A stretch of DNA of 64,000 nt from Streptomyces sp. A 4/2. GTDB taxonomy: Bacteria; Actinomycetota; Actinomycetes; Streptomycetales; Streptomycetaceae. The translations under genes and the position numbers were made by a program. Positions within the stretch are counted from its first letter, which is position 1, and each line of letters starts with the position of its first letter. The DNA lies in contig NZ_CALNVW010000002.1 in assembly GCF_940670765.1 (NCBI RefSeq), forward strand, positions 434,001-498,000. Reading direction: 5' to 3'. The notes below the pieces were generated by a model, which was given only the letters and a program-made list of their open reading frames with translations, had not been told where the DNA came from and made no database searches. Below are positions 15,682 through 24,926 of this stretch, in pieces.

Positions 15682-17309
15682 AGGACGGTGTGAACGGAGT
15701 CGCGCTCGGCGTCTTCATCTTCTTCTTCGTGGCCGTCACGGTCGTCGGCTTCCTGGCCGCGCGCTGGCGCCGCGCCGAGAACGCCGCCACCCTGGACGAA
15801 TGGGGCCTGGGCGGACGGTCGTTCGGCACCTGGGTCACCTGGTTCCTGCTCGGCGGTGACCTCTACACGGCGTACACCTTCGTCGCCGTCCCGGCCGCCG
15901 TCTACGCGGCGGGCGCGGCGGGCTTCTTCGCCGTGCCGTACACGATCCTGGTCTACCCGCTGATCTTCACCTTCCTGCCGCGTCTGTGGTCCGTCTCGCA
16001 CAAGCACGGCTACGTGACGACATCGGACTTCGTCCGCGGCCGGTTCGGCTCCAAGGGGCTCTCGCTGGCGGTCGCGGTCACCGGCATCCTCGCGACCATG
16101 CCGTACATCGCCCTGCAACTCGTCGGCATCCAGGCCGTGCTGGACGTGATGGGCGTCGGCGGCGAGGGCAGCAACTGGTTCGTCAAGGACCTCCCGCTGC
16201 TGCTCGCCTTCGCGGTGCTGGCGGCGTACACCTACTCCTCCGGGCTGCGCGCCCCCGCGCTGATCGCCTTCGTCAAGGACGGGCTGATCTACCTGGTCAT
16301 CCTGGTGGCGATCATCTACATCCCGATGAAGCTGGGCGGCTTCCATGACATCTTCGCCAAGGCCGGTGACGCGTTCGCGCAGACCAACCCGGCGACGGGC
16401 AAGCCACGCGGCGCGCTGGCGCCGGGCGCCGCGGGTCAGTGGGGGTACGCGACGCTCGCGCTCGGCTCGGCGCTCGCGCTGTTCATGTATCCGCACTCGA
16501 TCACCGCGACGCTCTCCTCGCGCAGCCGCAATGTGATCCGGCGCAACACCGCGATCCTGCCGCTGTACTCGCTGATGCTGGGGCTGCTCGCGCTGCTCGG
16601 CTTCATGGCGATCGCCGCCGGGGTCAAGGTGAAGAACGGACAGCTGGCGATCCCGCAGCTCTTCGAGAACATGTTCCCCGACTGGTTCGCGGGGGTGGCC
16701 TTCGCCGCCATCGGCATCGGCGCGCTGGTTCCCGCGGCGATCATGTCCATCGCGGCGGCGAACCTCTTCACCCGCAACATCTACAAGGACTTCATCAAAC
16801 CGGAGGCGACACCCGCCCAGGAGGCCAAGGTCTCCAAGCTGGTCTCGCTCGTGGTGAAGGTCGGCGCGCTGCTCTTCGTCCTCGCCATGGACCCGACCGT
16901 CGCGATCAACTTCCAGCTCCTCGGCGGCATCTGGATCCTCCAGACGATGCCGGCACTGGTCGGCGGGCTGTTCACCCGGTGGTTCCACCGCTGGGCGCTG
17001 CTCGCGGGCTGGGCGGTCGGCATGGCGTACGGGACGCTGGCCGCGTACGGCGTGGCGAGCCCGACGCAGGCGCACTTCGGCGGCTCCTCCAAGGAGATCC
17101 CGGGCATCGGCCAGATCGGCTACATCGGGCTGACCGCGTTCGTGCTGAACGTGGTGGTGACGCTGGTGCTGACGGTCGTGCTCAACGCGGTCAAGGCCCC
17201 GGCCGGCATCGACGAGACCTCGCCGGAGGACTACACGGCGGACGCCGGCGACGAGGACGTACAGGTCGACCTCCCGCCGGCCACCGTCGGCGCCCCCGGC
17301 GGTCACTGA
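15678..17309 (+). CDS. Sodium:solute symporter (SSS family)
   Basis: 543-residue membrane transporter with about 13 helices. Typical SSS features are FFFVAVTVVGFLAARWRR at the N-terminus, the LGGRSFGTWVTWFLLGGDLYTAYTF segment near residue 45, and SSRSRNVIRRNTAILPLYSLML and AAIMSIAAANLFTRNIYKDF in the core. The substrate is unknown; the pairing with DUF3311 resembles monocarboxylate-uptake permeases, but this is inference. The C-terminal 40 residues are acidic (SPEDYTADAGDEDVQVD). Translationally coupled to the DUF3311 gene. A very strong hairpin follows. Confidence 0.9.
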   Translation: MKDGVNGVALGVFIFFFVAVTVVGFLAARWRRAENAATLDEWGLGGRSFGTWVTWFLLGGDLYTAYTFVAVPAAVYAAGAAGFFAVPYTILVYPLIFTFLPRLWSVSHKHGYVTTSDFVRGRFGSKGLSLAVAVTGILATMPYIALQLVGIQAVLDVMGVGGEGSNWFVKDLPLLLAFAVLAAYTYSSGLRAPALIAFVKDGLIYLVILVAIIYIPMKLGGFHDIFAKAGDAFAQTNPATGKPRGALAPGAAGQWGYATLALGSALALFMYPHSITATLSSRSRNVIRRNTAILPLYSLMLGLLALLGFMAIAAGVKVKNGQLAIPQLFENMFPDWFAGVAFAAIGIGALVPAAIMSIAAANLFTRNIYKDFIKPEATPAQEAKVSKLVSLVVKVGALLFVLAMDPTVAINFQLLGGIWILQTMPALVGGLFTRWFHRWALLAGWAVGMAYGTLAAYGVASPTQAHFGGSSKEIPGIGQIGYIGLTAFVLNVVVTLVLTVVLNAVKAPAGIDETSPEDYTADAGDEDVQVDLPPATVGAPGGH

Positions 17310-17330
17310 GACCGACCGGCAGGCCGCATG

Positions 17331-17371
17331 AGGGCCGCCGCGCCTCTCCCCCGGGGAGGCGCGGCGGCCCT
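17331..17371 (+). terminator. Terminator after the symporter gene
   Basis: Perfect 16-base arms (17331-17346 and 17356-17371) that can extend further into the loop, followed by TT. It isolates the symporter operon from the nrd leader. Confidence 0.88.
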
Positions 17372-17569
17372 TCCGCTGTATCCCCGGGCCCGCGCGCGGC
17401 GAAGGCCTCCGAGGGGGTCTCAGGGCTCGTTCCGCCGACCCGGCGGCCATGGGTGGGGGCTCACCGGATTCCCGTGCGACCGGGCTTCGTACGGACTCCT
17501 GAGAGGCCCCTGAGAGCCGATCCCAGGCGCTCTCCGGTCCCGTACGTCCGGGGGTCCTGAACGGACACG

Positions 17570-17585
17570 ACACAACATATGGGGG
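17570..17585 (+). promoter_or_regulatory. Candidate NrdR box 1 of nrdAB
   Basis: ACACAACATATGGGGG resembles the NrdR box consensus ACACTATATATAGTGT in its first half and core. A second, weaker box follows 32 bases downstream, the spacing expected for paired NrdR boxes. Confidence 0.5.
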
Positions 17586-17601
17586 GTGCGATATCGAGCG
17601 G

Positions 17602-17617
17602 CCCCCACATGTATGCT
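17602..17617 (+). promoter_or_regulatory. Candidate NrdR box 2 of nrdAB
   Basis: CCCCCACATGTATGCT shares the CACAT-T core with box 1 at three helical turns, but is weak alone. It abuts the 5' end of the riboswitch. Confidence 0.4.
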
Positions 17618-17725
17618 CATCCTCGCTGTCGTCGCAGGGGAATCCGGTGCGAATCCGGAACTGTCCCGCAACGGTGTGATCAGTGCGCTTTTGCGCACCG
17701 TGGAGTCCGAGGACCTGCCGACCGC
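17610..17725 (+). ncRNA. Cobalamin (B12) riboswitch of nrdAB
   Basis: Conserved cobalamin-aptamer elements appear in order: GGGGAATCCGGTGCGAATCC starting at 17637, then CTGTCCCGCAACGGTGTGA near 17661, the hairpin GTGCGC-TTTT-GCGCAC near 17683-17698, and the B12 box AGTCCGAGGACCTGCCGA at 17704-17721. Downstream, a small hairpin (CATCCGG 17727-17733, CCGGATG 17744-17750) may be part of the expression platform. Coenzyme-B12 repression of class Ia nrdABS through a riboswitch is established in S. coelicolor. Exact 5' and 3' limits are estimated. Confidence 0.9.
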
Positions 17726-17868
17726 GCATCCGGCTCGACCGATCCGGATGAGACACGTCCGGGCCTCGCGGTTGGGCCTGCGGATGCTGTGCGGTGTGCT
17801 GCTCTTCGCTGTGCCCGTACGCACCCGTGCCTCCCGCCGGCCCCCAGCCGAGCGAGGGAGAGCGCACC

Positions 17869-20229
17869 GTGACCATCGCGCCCACCGCACCTGCCGCAGA
17901 ACAGGTGACGGACGCCCCGGGAACCGTACTGCTGCGGACCCTGACCGACCTCACCGCCGACCTCACCGACACCGACCCCGGCAAGGTCGCCGCCGCCGCG
18001 CTGCGCGGGCGCAACGCCACGTCGGACGAGGCCGAGCTGCGTGAGCTGGCCACCGAGGCGGCAGCCGGTCTGATCTCCGAGGACCCCGCGTACTCGCGGC
18101 TCGCCGCCCGGCTGCTCACCCGGTCCATCGCGGACGAGGCGGCCGGGCAGGGCGCGGTGTCCTTCTCCGCCTCGGTCGGCGTCGGGCACCGGGAGGGCCT
18201 GATCGGGGATCGCACGGCCGGCTTCGTCACCCTGCACGCCGCCCGGCTCGACGCCCTGATCGACACCGCGGCCGACGACCGCTTCGGCTACTTCGGGCTG
18301 CGCACCCTGTACAGCCGCTACCTGCTGCGTCACCCGCTGACCCGCCAGGTCATCGAGACGCCCCAGCACTTCATGCTGCGGGTCGCCTGCGGTCTGGCCG
18401 AGGACGACTCGGTACGCGCCCTGGACGAGGTCGCCGCGCTGTACGGGCTGATGAGCCGCCTCGACTACCTGCCCTCCTCCCCCACGCTCTTCAACTCGGG
18501 CACCCGGCACCCGCAGATGTCCTCCTGCTACCTGCTGGACTCGCCGCTGGACGAGCTGGACTCGATCTACGGCCGCTACCACGAGGTCGCGCGCCTCTCG
18601 AAGCACGCGGGCGGCATCGGCCTCTCGTACTCCCGCATCCGCTCCCGCGGTTCGCTCATCCGCGGCACCAACGGGCACTCCAACGGGATCGTCCCCTTCC
18701 TCAAGACGCTGGACGCCTCGGTCGCCGCGGTGAACCAGGGCGGCCGGCGCAAGGGCGCCGCGGCCGTCTACCTGGAGACCTGGCACTCCGACATCGAGGA
18801 GTTCCTGGAGCTGCGCGACAACACGGGTGAGGACGCCCGGCGTACGCACAACCTCAACCTGGCGCACTGGGTGCCGGACGAGTTCATGCGCCGGGTCGAC
18901 GCGGACGGCACCTGGTCGCTGTTCTCCCCCGCCGACGTGCCCGACCTCGTCGACCTGTGGGGGGACGCGTTCGACGCGGCGTACCGCAAGGCCGAGGCCG
19001 ACGGGCTGGCGCAGAAGACCATCCAGGCCCGGGAGCTGTACGGCCGCATGATGCGGACCCTCGCGCAGACCGGCCAGGGCTGGATGACCTTCAAGGACGC
19101 GTCGAACCGTACGGCCAACCAGACCGCGGAGCCCGGCTCGGTCGTCCACTCGTCGAACCTCTGCACCGAGATCCTGGAGGTGACGAACGACGGTGAGACC
19201 GCCGTCTGCAACCTCGGCTCGGTGAACGTCGCCGCGTTCGTCTCCGGTGACTCCATGGACTGGGAGCGCCTCGACGAGACCGTCCGCACCGCGGTCACCT
19301 TCCTCGACCGGGTCGTGGACATCAACTTCTACCCGACCGACCAGGCGGGCCGCTCCAACGCCAAGTGGCGTCCGGTGGGCCTGGGTCTGATGGGTCTCCA
19401 GGACGTCTTCTTCAAGCTGCGGATGCCCTTCGACTCCCCGCAGGCGAGGGCGCTCTCCACCCGGATCTCCGAGCGGATCATGCTCGCCGCCTACGAGGCG
19501 TCCTGCGACCTCGCGGAGCGCAGTGGCCCGCTCCCCGCTTGGGAGAAGACGCGTTCGGCTCAGGGTGTGCTGCACCCCGACCACTTCGACACCGAGCCTG
19601 CCTGGCCCGCGCGCTGGGACGCGCTGCGCGCCCGGATCGCGAAGACCGGCATGCGCAACTCGCTGCTCCTCGCCATCGCGCCGACCGCGACGATCGCGTC
19701 GATCGCCGGGGTGTACGAGTGCGTCGAGCCGCAGGTCTCCAACCTCTTCAAGCGCGAGACGCTCTCGGGTGAATTCCTCCAGGTCAACGCGTACCTGGTG
19801 AACGAGCTGAAGGAACTGGGCGTCTGGGACGCGCAGTCCCGCGAGGCGCTGCGCGAAGCCAGCGGCTCGGTGCAGGGGTTCAGCTGGATCCCCGCGGAGG
19901 TGCGGGCGCTGTACCGCACCGCGTGGGAGATCCCGCAGCGCGGCCTGATCGACATGGCGGCGGCCCGTACGCCGTACCTCGACCAGAGCCAGTCGCTGAA
20001 CCTCTTCCTGGAGACGCCGACCATCGGGAAGCTCTCCTCGATGTACGCGTACGCCTGGAAGCAGGGGCTGAAGACGACGTACTACCTGCGCTCGCGCCCG
20101 GCGACCCGGATCGCGCGCGCCGCCGCCGCCCCCATTCCCGCACAGCAGGCTCCCGCCGCCCCGGTCGCCGACGCGGACGCGATCGCCTGCTCCCTTGAGA
20201 ACCCCGAGTCCTGCGAGGCCTGCCAGTAA
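17869..20229 (+). CDS. nrdA: Class Ia ribonucleoside-diphosphate reductase, large subunit
   Basis: 786-residue catalytic alpha subunit reducing NDPs to dNDPs. Visible active-site residues: the first redox cysteine in QMSSCYLLD, the radical-site trio N-x-C-x-E in SSNLCTEILE, the second cysteine in AVCNLGSVN, a glycine-rich phosphate loop SKHAGGIGLSYS, and a C-terminal CEAC pair that receives electrons from thioredoxin-type donors. I see no ATP-cone at the N-terminus, so overall activity control may differ from the E. coli type. The C-terminal linker is Ala/Pro-rich. GTG 17869 follows GAGGGAG. Cobalamin riboswitch and candidate NrdR boxes lie upstream; coupled to nrdB. Confidence 0.95.
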   Translation: MTIAPTAPAAEQVTDAPGTVLLRTLTDLTADLTDTDPGKVAAAALRGRNATSDEAELRELATEAAAGLISEDPAYSRLAARLLTRSIADEAAGQGAVSFSASVGVGHREGLIGDRTAGFVTLHAARLDALIDTAADDRFGYFGLRTLYSRYLLRHPLTRQVIETPQHFMLRVACGLAEDDSVRALDEVAALYGLMSRLDYLPSSPTLFNSGTRHPQMSSCYLLDSPLDELDSIYGRYHEVARLSKHAGGIGLSYSRIRSRGSLIRGTNGHSNGIVPFLKTLDASVAAVNQGGRRKGAAAVYLETWHSDIEEFLELRDNTGEDARRTHNLNLAHWVPDEFMRRVDADGTWSLFSPADVPDLVDLWGDAFDAAYRKAEADGLAQKTIQARELYGRMMRTLAQTGQGWMTFKDASNRTANQTAEPGSVVHSSNLCTEILEVTNDGETAVCNLGSVNVAAFVSGDSMDWERLDETVRTAVTFLDRVVDINFYPTDQAGRSNAKWRPVGLGLMGLQDVFFKLRMPFDSPQARALSTRISERIMLAAYEASCDLAERSGPLPAWEKTRSAQGVLHPDHFDTEPAWPARWDALRARIAKTGMRNSLLLAIAPTATIASIAGVYECVEPQVSNLFKRETLSGEFLQVNAYLVNELKELGVWDAQSREALREASGSVQGFSWIPAEVRALYRTAWEIPQRGLIDMAAARTPYLDQSQSLNLFLETPTIGKLSSMYAYAWKQGLKTTYYLRSRPATRIARAAAAPIPAQQAPAAPVADADAIACSLENPESCEACQ

Positions 20230-21254
20230 TGAGCACCGATTCCGCCAACTCCCAGAAGAACCTGCTCGATCCGGGCTTCGAACTGACGCTGCGCCCGATG
20301 CGTTACCCGGACTTCTACGAGCGCTACCGCGACGCGATCAAGAACACCTGGACGGTGGAGGAGGTCGACCTCCACTCGGACGTGGCGGACCTCGCGAAGC
20401 TCAGCCCGGGTGAGCAGCACATGATCGGCCGGCTGGTCGCGTTCTTCGCGACGGGCGACTCGATCGTCTCCAACAACCTGGTGCTCACCCTCTACAAGCA
20501 CATCAACTCCCCCGAGGCGCGGCTGTATCTGTCGCGGCAGCTGTTCGAGGAGGCCGTGCACGTCCAGTTCTATCTGACGCTGCTCGACACCTACCTTCCC
20601 GACCCGGACGACCGCGCCGCGGCCTTCGACGCGGTCGAGGAGATCCCCTCCATCCGCGAGAAGGCGCAGTTCTGCTTCAAGTGGATGGACTCGGTCGAGA
20701 AGATCGACCGGCTGGAGACGCAGGCGGACCGCCGCCGTTTCCTGCTGAACCTGATCTGCTTCGCCGCGTGCATCGAGGGGCTGTTCTTCTACGGCGCCTT
20801 CGCGTACGTGTACTGGTTCCGCTCGCGGGGTCTGCTGCACGGTCTGGCGACGGGGACCAACTGGGTCTTCCGCGACGAGACCATGCACATGAACTTCGCG
20901 TTCGAGGTCGTGGACACGGTCCGCAAGGAGGAGCCGGAACTCTTCGACGAAGCGCTCCAGCAGCAGGTCACCGACATGATGCGGGAAGCCGTCGAGGCGG
21001 AGCTGCAGTTCGGCCGGGACCTGTGCGGTGACGGCCTGCCGGGCATGAACACCGAGTCGATGCGGGAGTACCTGCAGTGCGTCGCCGACCAGCGGCTGGC
21101 CCGGCTGGGCTTCCCGACGGTGTACGGCTCGGAGAACCCGTTCTCCTTCATGGAGCTCCAGGGCGTCCAGGAACTGACGAACTTCTTCGAGCGCCGGCCG
21201 TCGGCCTACCAGGTCGCGGTCGAGGGGTCGGTCTCCTTCGACGACGATTTCTAG
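20229..21254 (+). CDS. nrdB: Class Ia ribonucleotide reductase, small radical subunit
   Basis: 341-residue diferric-tyrosyl beta subunit. By motif, the iron ligands include Asp77 (TGDSI), Glu108 and His111 (FEEAVHVQFY) and the later Glu/His in RDETMHMNF. Tyr115 stands seven residues after Glu108, the spacing of the E. coli radical tyrosine. The C-terminal SVSFDDDF is the peptide that docks to NrdA. The ATG overlaps the nrdA TAA. The third gene of the S. coelicolor operon, nrdS, is absent here: the next gene is on the other strand. Confidence 0.95.
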   Translation: MSTDSANSQKNLLDPGFELTLRPMRYPDFYERYRDAIKNTWTVEEVDLHSDVADLAKLSPGEQHMIGRLVAFFATGDSIVSNNLVLTLYKHINSPEARLYLSRQLFEEAVHVQFYLTLLDTYLPDPDDRAAAFDAVEEIPSIREKAQFCFKWMDSVEKIDRLETQADRRRFLLNLICFAACIEGLFFYGAFAYVYWFRSRGLLHGLATGTNWVFRDETMHMNFAFEVVDTVRKEEPELFDEALQQQVTDMMREAVEAELQFGRDLCGDGLPGMNTESMREYLQCVADQRLARLGFPTVYGSENPFSFMELQGVQELTNFFERRPSAYQVAVEGSVSFDDDF

Positions 21255-21278
21255 TATCTGATTCCGGCCGGAGGGGGA

Positions 21279-21307
21279 GGCGCGCCCGCATCACCAGCGG
21301 GCGCGCC
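21279..21307. terminator. Terminator after nrdB
   Basis: Perfect 11-base arms (21279-21289 and 21297-21307) with a 7-base loop, between nrdB and the convergent secreted-protein gene. Confidence 0.8.
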
Positions 21308-21317
21308 CGGACAGGTA

Positions 21318-22094
21318 CTAACGCAGTTTCACCGTGTCACCGGCAGAGGTGATCGCCATCGTCGTGTGCGTACCGGAGAAATTCCAGCGCCAGGTGCCCG
21401 AGGCTGTCGCCGTGACCGTGGTGCTCAGGGTGCCCGTGGAGCTGGTCTTCACCGTCTTGACCGTGGCGTACGAGGACGCCCCGGTCTTCTTGAACTGAAG
21501 CTTCACGTCCTGCCTCGTGTAGCCGTGGTACTTGAGATCGTTCCAATTGGCCCGCGCGAGCTTGCCCTTGACGGTGAGCTTGCCGCCCTTGGTGACGGGC
21601 TCGGGAGTGGCGTCCGTGGTGAGAGTCGACGCGCGCTTGAAGTCGAAGTGCGCGAGGCTGTCATGGATCCAGTAGTCGCCGTCCTTCGCCTGGACAGTGG
21701 CGTTGACCTGCCAGGTACCGGCGAGGTCGTTGGGGTCGATGTCCACGGACGACTTGAACCAGGACGGGTGCGCCTGGAAGGTCGCGGTGCAGACGGATGT
21801 CGTGCTGTTCGACTTGTGACAGCTGTTCGCGGTCAGGTCCACGGGGCCATAGCCGTTCTTCGTGTTGAAGACGCTGGCGTGGCTGAGGCCCTTCACCCCG
21901 GATTTGTCCTTGACCGTGAAGGCGATCGGGAAGGTCTTGACGTCATGCACCCCCACGATGACGTTGCCTCCGTTGTTCACCACGGTTCTGGTGACCCTGA
22001 TGTCACCCTTGCCCTCGGCGTGAGCCGCCGTGGTCCCCAGTACCCCTAGAACCACGGCACCGGATGCCGCGGTCAACAGCGCAGTTCTGCGCAT
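21318..22094 (-). CDS. Secreted protein of unknown function
   Basis: 258 residues with a clear signal peptide (MRRTALLTAASGAVVLGVLGTTAAHA, cut expected after AHA). The mature part looks like two beta-sandwich modules: residues about 30-155, with a likely disulfide pair in NSCHKSNSTTSVCTA, and residues about 160-258, beginning with EPVTKGGKLTVKGKLARANW, a segment common in Streptomyces secreted proteins. I recognise no catalytic motif. The base composition is slightly less GC-rich than its neighbours, with many Lys, Thr and Asn codons. It is convergent with nrdB and may be an accessory gene replacing nrdS at this locus. Confidence 0.8.
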   Translation of the reverse strand: MRRTALLTAASGAVVLGVLGTTAAHAEGKGDIRVTRTVVNNGGNVIVGVHDVKTFPIAFTVKDKSGVKGLSHASVFNTKNGYGPVDLTANSCHKSNSTTSVCTATFQAHPSWFKSSVDIDPNDLAGTWQVNATVQAKDGDYWIHDSLAHFDFKRASTLTTDATPEPVTKGGKLTVKGKLARANWNDLKYHGYTRQDVKLQFKKTGASSYATVKTVKTSSTGTLSTTVTATASGTWRWNFSGTHTTMAITSAGDTVKLR

Positions 22095-22312
22095 GTCCCC
22101 TCCTTGATACTTCCTCTGGCGAGCTCAGGGTAGGTGCACTCGGAGATGCCGGAGGACGGTCCCCGTCCGCCCGCACCGGACCCGGACCGGACCGCCAACC
22201 ATCCGACGTCACACGTCAGTTCTGTCCAACCGTGTGGGACTCCCGTCCATGGACACCCCGCTCGTCCGCCGCGAAGGTCGGGGCACCAGCCTACGGAAGG
22301 ACGTGGACGATC

Positions 22313-24220
22313 ATGCGGATGGCAAGAAGAGGCACGGTGGCGGTGGCCGCGGTGGCCGCTCTGTGTGCCGCGGTGCTGCCTGTGCAGAGCGCGGCAGCCC
22401 GGAGCGCCGCCGACGCGGCGCCGCCCGAGGTGCTGCCCGCGCTGAGCGAATGGCACGGCGAGGCGGGCCAGTTCACGCTGGCCGACCGCGCGCGCATCGT
22501 GCTGGAGGGGACGGACCACCGTACGGACACCGACGCCGCCCGCTTCGGCGGCGAACTCACCGGACACCACCCGGTCACCCACGGCAGGGCCAGGAACGGC
22601 GATGTCGTCCTGGCCGAGAAGCCGTCCCTCAAGGACCAGTTGGGGAACGAGGGCTACCGCATCTCGGTGGGTGACCGGGTCACCGTCACCGCCGCCACCT
22701 CGACCGGTGTCTTCTACGGGACCCGGACCGTGCTCCAGCTCCTGAACGACGACAGGCAGGCGGCCCGTGGCTCCGCCACCGACATCCCCGCCTACCGCGA
22801 GCGCGGCGCCGGCGTCTGCGCCTGCTACATCCACGTGTCAATCCCGTGGTTCGAGCGGCTGATGAAGGACATGGCCTCGCAGAAGCTCAACCAGCTCTGG
22901 ATCGAGGCCAAGGTCAAGAGCGACGTCGACCCGAAGTCCGCGTTCTGGGGCTACTACACCAAGGCGGAGGTCAAACAGCTGGCCGCGCTGGCCGCGAAAT
23001 ACCACATCGAGCTGGTCCCCGAGATCAACTCCCCGGGCCACATCGACCCGTACCTGCAGAACCACCCCGAGCTCCAGCTCAAGGACAAGAACGGGGTGCC
23101 GTCCCCGACCCGGCTGGACATCTCCAAGCCCGAGGCGCTGACGTACTACACCTCGCTCGTCGACGAGGCGCTGAAGGCCTGGGGGGCCAAGCAGTGGCAC
23201 ATGGGCGGGGACGAGTACATGATCGGCTCCGCGTACCCCGACTACCCGCAGCTGCAGACCGAGGCGGTGAAGCGGTTGGGCGCCGGCGCCACCCCGGACG
23301 ACCTCTTCACCGACTTCATCAACCAGGTCAACGCCCATGTGAAGGCGGGCGGACACCCGCTGCGCATCTGGAACGACGGGCTGACCGGCAAGAACTCGGT
23401 CGTCCCGCTGGACCGTGACATCACCGTCGAGCACTGGATCAGCGGCGGCACCATCGAGAAGCCGTCCCAGCTCATCGCCGAGGGCCGGCCCGTGATGAAC
23501 TCCGCGTACGCGCTCTACCTCGTGCGCGGCGGCTACACGACACAGACCCAGCAGCTGTACGACAGCAACTGGACGCCCCTGGAGTTCGACGGCGAGACCC
23601 TGGCGTCGAAGTCCGCGAACCTGACCGGCGCGAAGATCTCGCTCTGGCCGGACAGCGCCGCGGCCGAGACCGAGAACGAGGTCGAGGCGAAGACCTTCAT
23701 GCCGCTGCGGTTCATCGCGCAGGCGACCTGGGGCGGGCCGAAGCCGAGCCCGACGTACGCCGGTTTCGAGGCGCTGGCGAAGAAGATCGGGCACGCTCCG
23801 GGCTGGGCGAACACCGACCGTACGCCGGTCGCCGACGGCACGTACGAGCTGACCGCCAAGGGCCACAAGACCCTTGCCCCGGGGGCCGGTTCGGGCGTCG
23901 TGTTCGGCAGTGACGCCACCGCGGCCTGGACGCTGAAGGCCACCGCCGACGGCTACTACACGCTGACGTCGGCCACCACCGGCCAGTGCCTGGAGGACAA
24001 CCGGGGCGAGCTGCACACCGGGGCACCGCTGGAGGTCGGCTCCGAGCTGTCCGTGGCCACCTGCTCGGCCGCCTCACGCACCCAGCGCTGGCAGCTGGAG
24101 AGTTCGGCCGGCGGGCTGACCGTCCGCAACGCCATCTCCCAGCTCGCCATCGGCGAGCGGGCCTCCGACGGCGCCGCGGTGCAGTCGCTGCAGGGTCAGA
24201 GGTTCTCGACGGTCTCGTAG
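22313..24220 (+). CDS. Secreted beta-N-acetylhexosaminidase (GH20) with C-terminal ricin-type lectin domain
   Basis: 635 residues. The signal peptide ([27 protein letters not shown]) suggests secretion. A GH20 N-terminal domain ([12 protein letters not shown] through [13 protein letters not shown]) precedes the catalytic TIM barrel, which has [15 protein letters not shown] and the catalytic Asp-Glu pair in WHMGGDEYM near residue 310. The last 130 residues form a ricin-type beta-trefoil fragment ([23 protein letters not shown]). It would cleave terminal GlcNAc from chitin oligomers or glycans outside the cell, feeding the Das system. ATG 22313 or 22319 are both usable. Its 3' end overlaps def by 25 bases. 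Confidence 0.9.
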   Translation: MRMARRGTVAVAAVAALCAAVLPVQSAAARSAADAAPPEVLPALSEWHGEAGQFTLADRARIVLEGTDHRTDTDAARFGGELTGHHPVTHGRARNGDVVLAEKPSLKDQLGNEGYRISVGDRVTVTAATSTGVFYGTRTVLQLLNDDRQAARGSATDIPAYRERGAGVCACYIHVSIPWFERLMKDMASQKLNQLWIEAKVKSDVDPKSAFWGYYTKAEVKQLAALAAKYHIELVPEINSPGHIDPYLQNHPELQLKDKNGVPSPTRLDISKPEALTYYTSLVDEALKAWGAKQWHMGGDEYMIGSAYPDYPQLQTEAVKRLGAGATPDDLFTDFINQVNAHVKAGGHPLRIWNDGLTGKNSVVPLDRDITVEHWISGGTIEKPSQLIAEGRPVMNSAYALYLVRGGYTTQTQQLYDSNWTPLEFDGETLASKSANLTGAKISLWPDSAAAETENEVEAKTFMPLRFIAQATWGGPKPSPTYAGFEALAKKIGHAPGWANTDRTPVADGTYELTAKGHKTLAPGAGSGVVFGSDATAAWTLKATADGYYTLTSATTGQCLEDNRGELHTGAPLEVGSELSVATCSAASRTQRWQLESSAGGLTVRNAISQLAIGERASDGAAVQSLQGQRFSTVS

Positions 24221-24825
24221 CGCGGAGTGCCCTCTTCCATCTGTCGGAGCGCGTCCTTGCGGTCGCGCTTCGACAGGCGGTCGATGTACAGGTAGCCGTA
24301 CAGGTGGTCGGTCTCGTGCTGGAGGCAGCGGGCGAAGTAGCCGGTGCCGCGCACCTTGATCGGGTTGCCCTCGGCGTCCTGGCCGGAGACCTCGGCGTAG
24401 TCGGGGCGGGCCAGCGAGGCGTACGCCGTGGGGACGGAGAGGCAGCCCTCGTTGGAGTCGTCGAGGCGGCGGCGGTCGGCCGGGAGCTCGACGAGCACCG
24501 GGTTGCAGACGACGCCGGTGTGGCGGTTGCCGTCGTCGTCCGGGCAGTCGTAGACGAAGACCTTGAGGTCGACACCGATCTGGTTCGCGGCCAGGCCCAC
24601 GCCCTCGGCGGCCTTCTGGCTGGCGAACATGTCGTCGATCAGCTGGGCCAGCTCACCGTCGAAGGACGTGACGTCCTGGCACTCCCGGTGGAGCATGGGG
24701 TGGCCCACGACGGTGACGGGACGGGCGGTGCCGCGTGCGCGGTGGGCCGCCTCGCGCTCCTCGCAGTCCTCGGTGTCCACGACGAAACCGTCATTGATCT
24801 GCTGGTCCGTCTGCTGCTGCGACAT
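24196..24825 (-). CDS. def: Peptide deformylase
   Basis: 209-residue metalloenzyme that removes the formyl group from nascent proteins. All three signature motifs are present: [10 protein letters not shown] (residues 75-84), EGCLSVP (126-132) and QHETDH (169-174), whose cysteine and two histidines bind the metal. The first 33 residues ([21 protein letters not shown]) are a non-conserved acidic extension longer than usual for the family. The C-terminus overlaps the GH20 gene tail to tail. Confidence 0.95.
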   Translation of the reverse strand: MSQQQTDQQINDGFVVDTEDCEEREAAHRARGTARPVTVVGHPMLHRECQDVTSFDGELAQLIDDMFASQKAAEGVGLAANQIGVDLKVFVYDCPDDDGNRHTGVVCNPVLVELPADRRRLDDSNEGCLSVPTAYASLARPDYAEVSGQDAEGNPIKVRGTGYFARCLQHETDHLYGYLYIDRLSKRDRKDALRQMEEGTPRYETVENL

Positions 24826-24926
24826 GTCCGCCGTACGCCTTCCTCAAAAACCCGGATCGGTCCGTACAGCCTAACGGCCCCGCCCGCGCGAGGGAGCGGA
24901 TCGGCGGGCGGCACAGGCGCAGAGGC

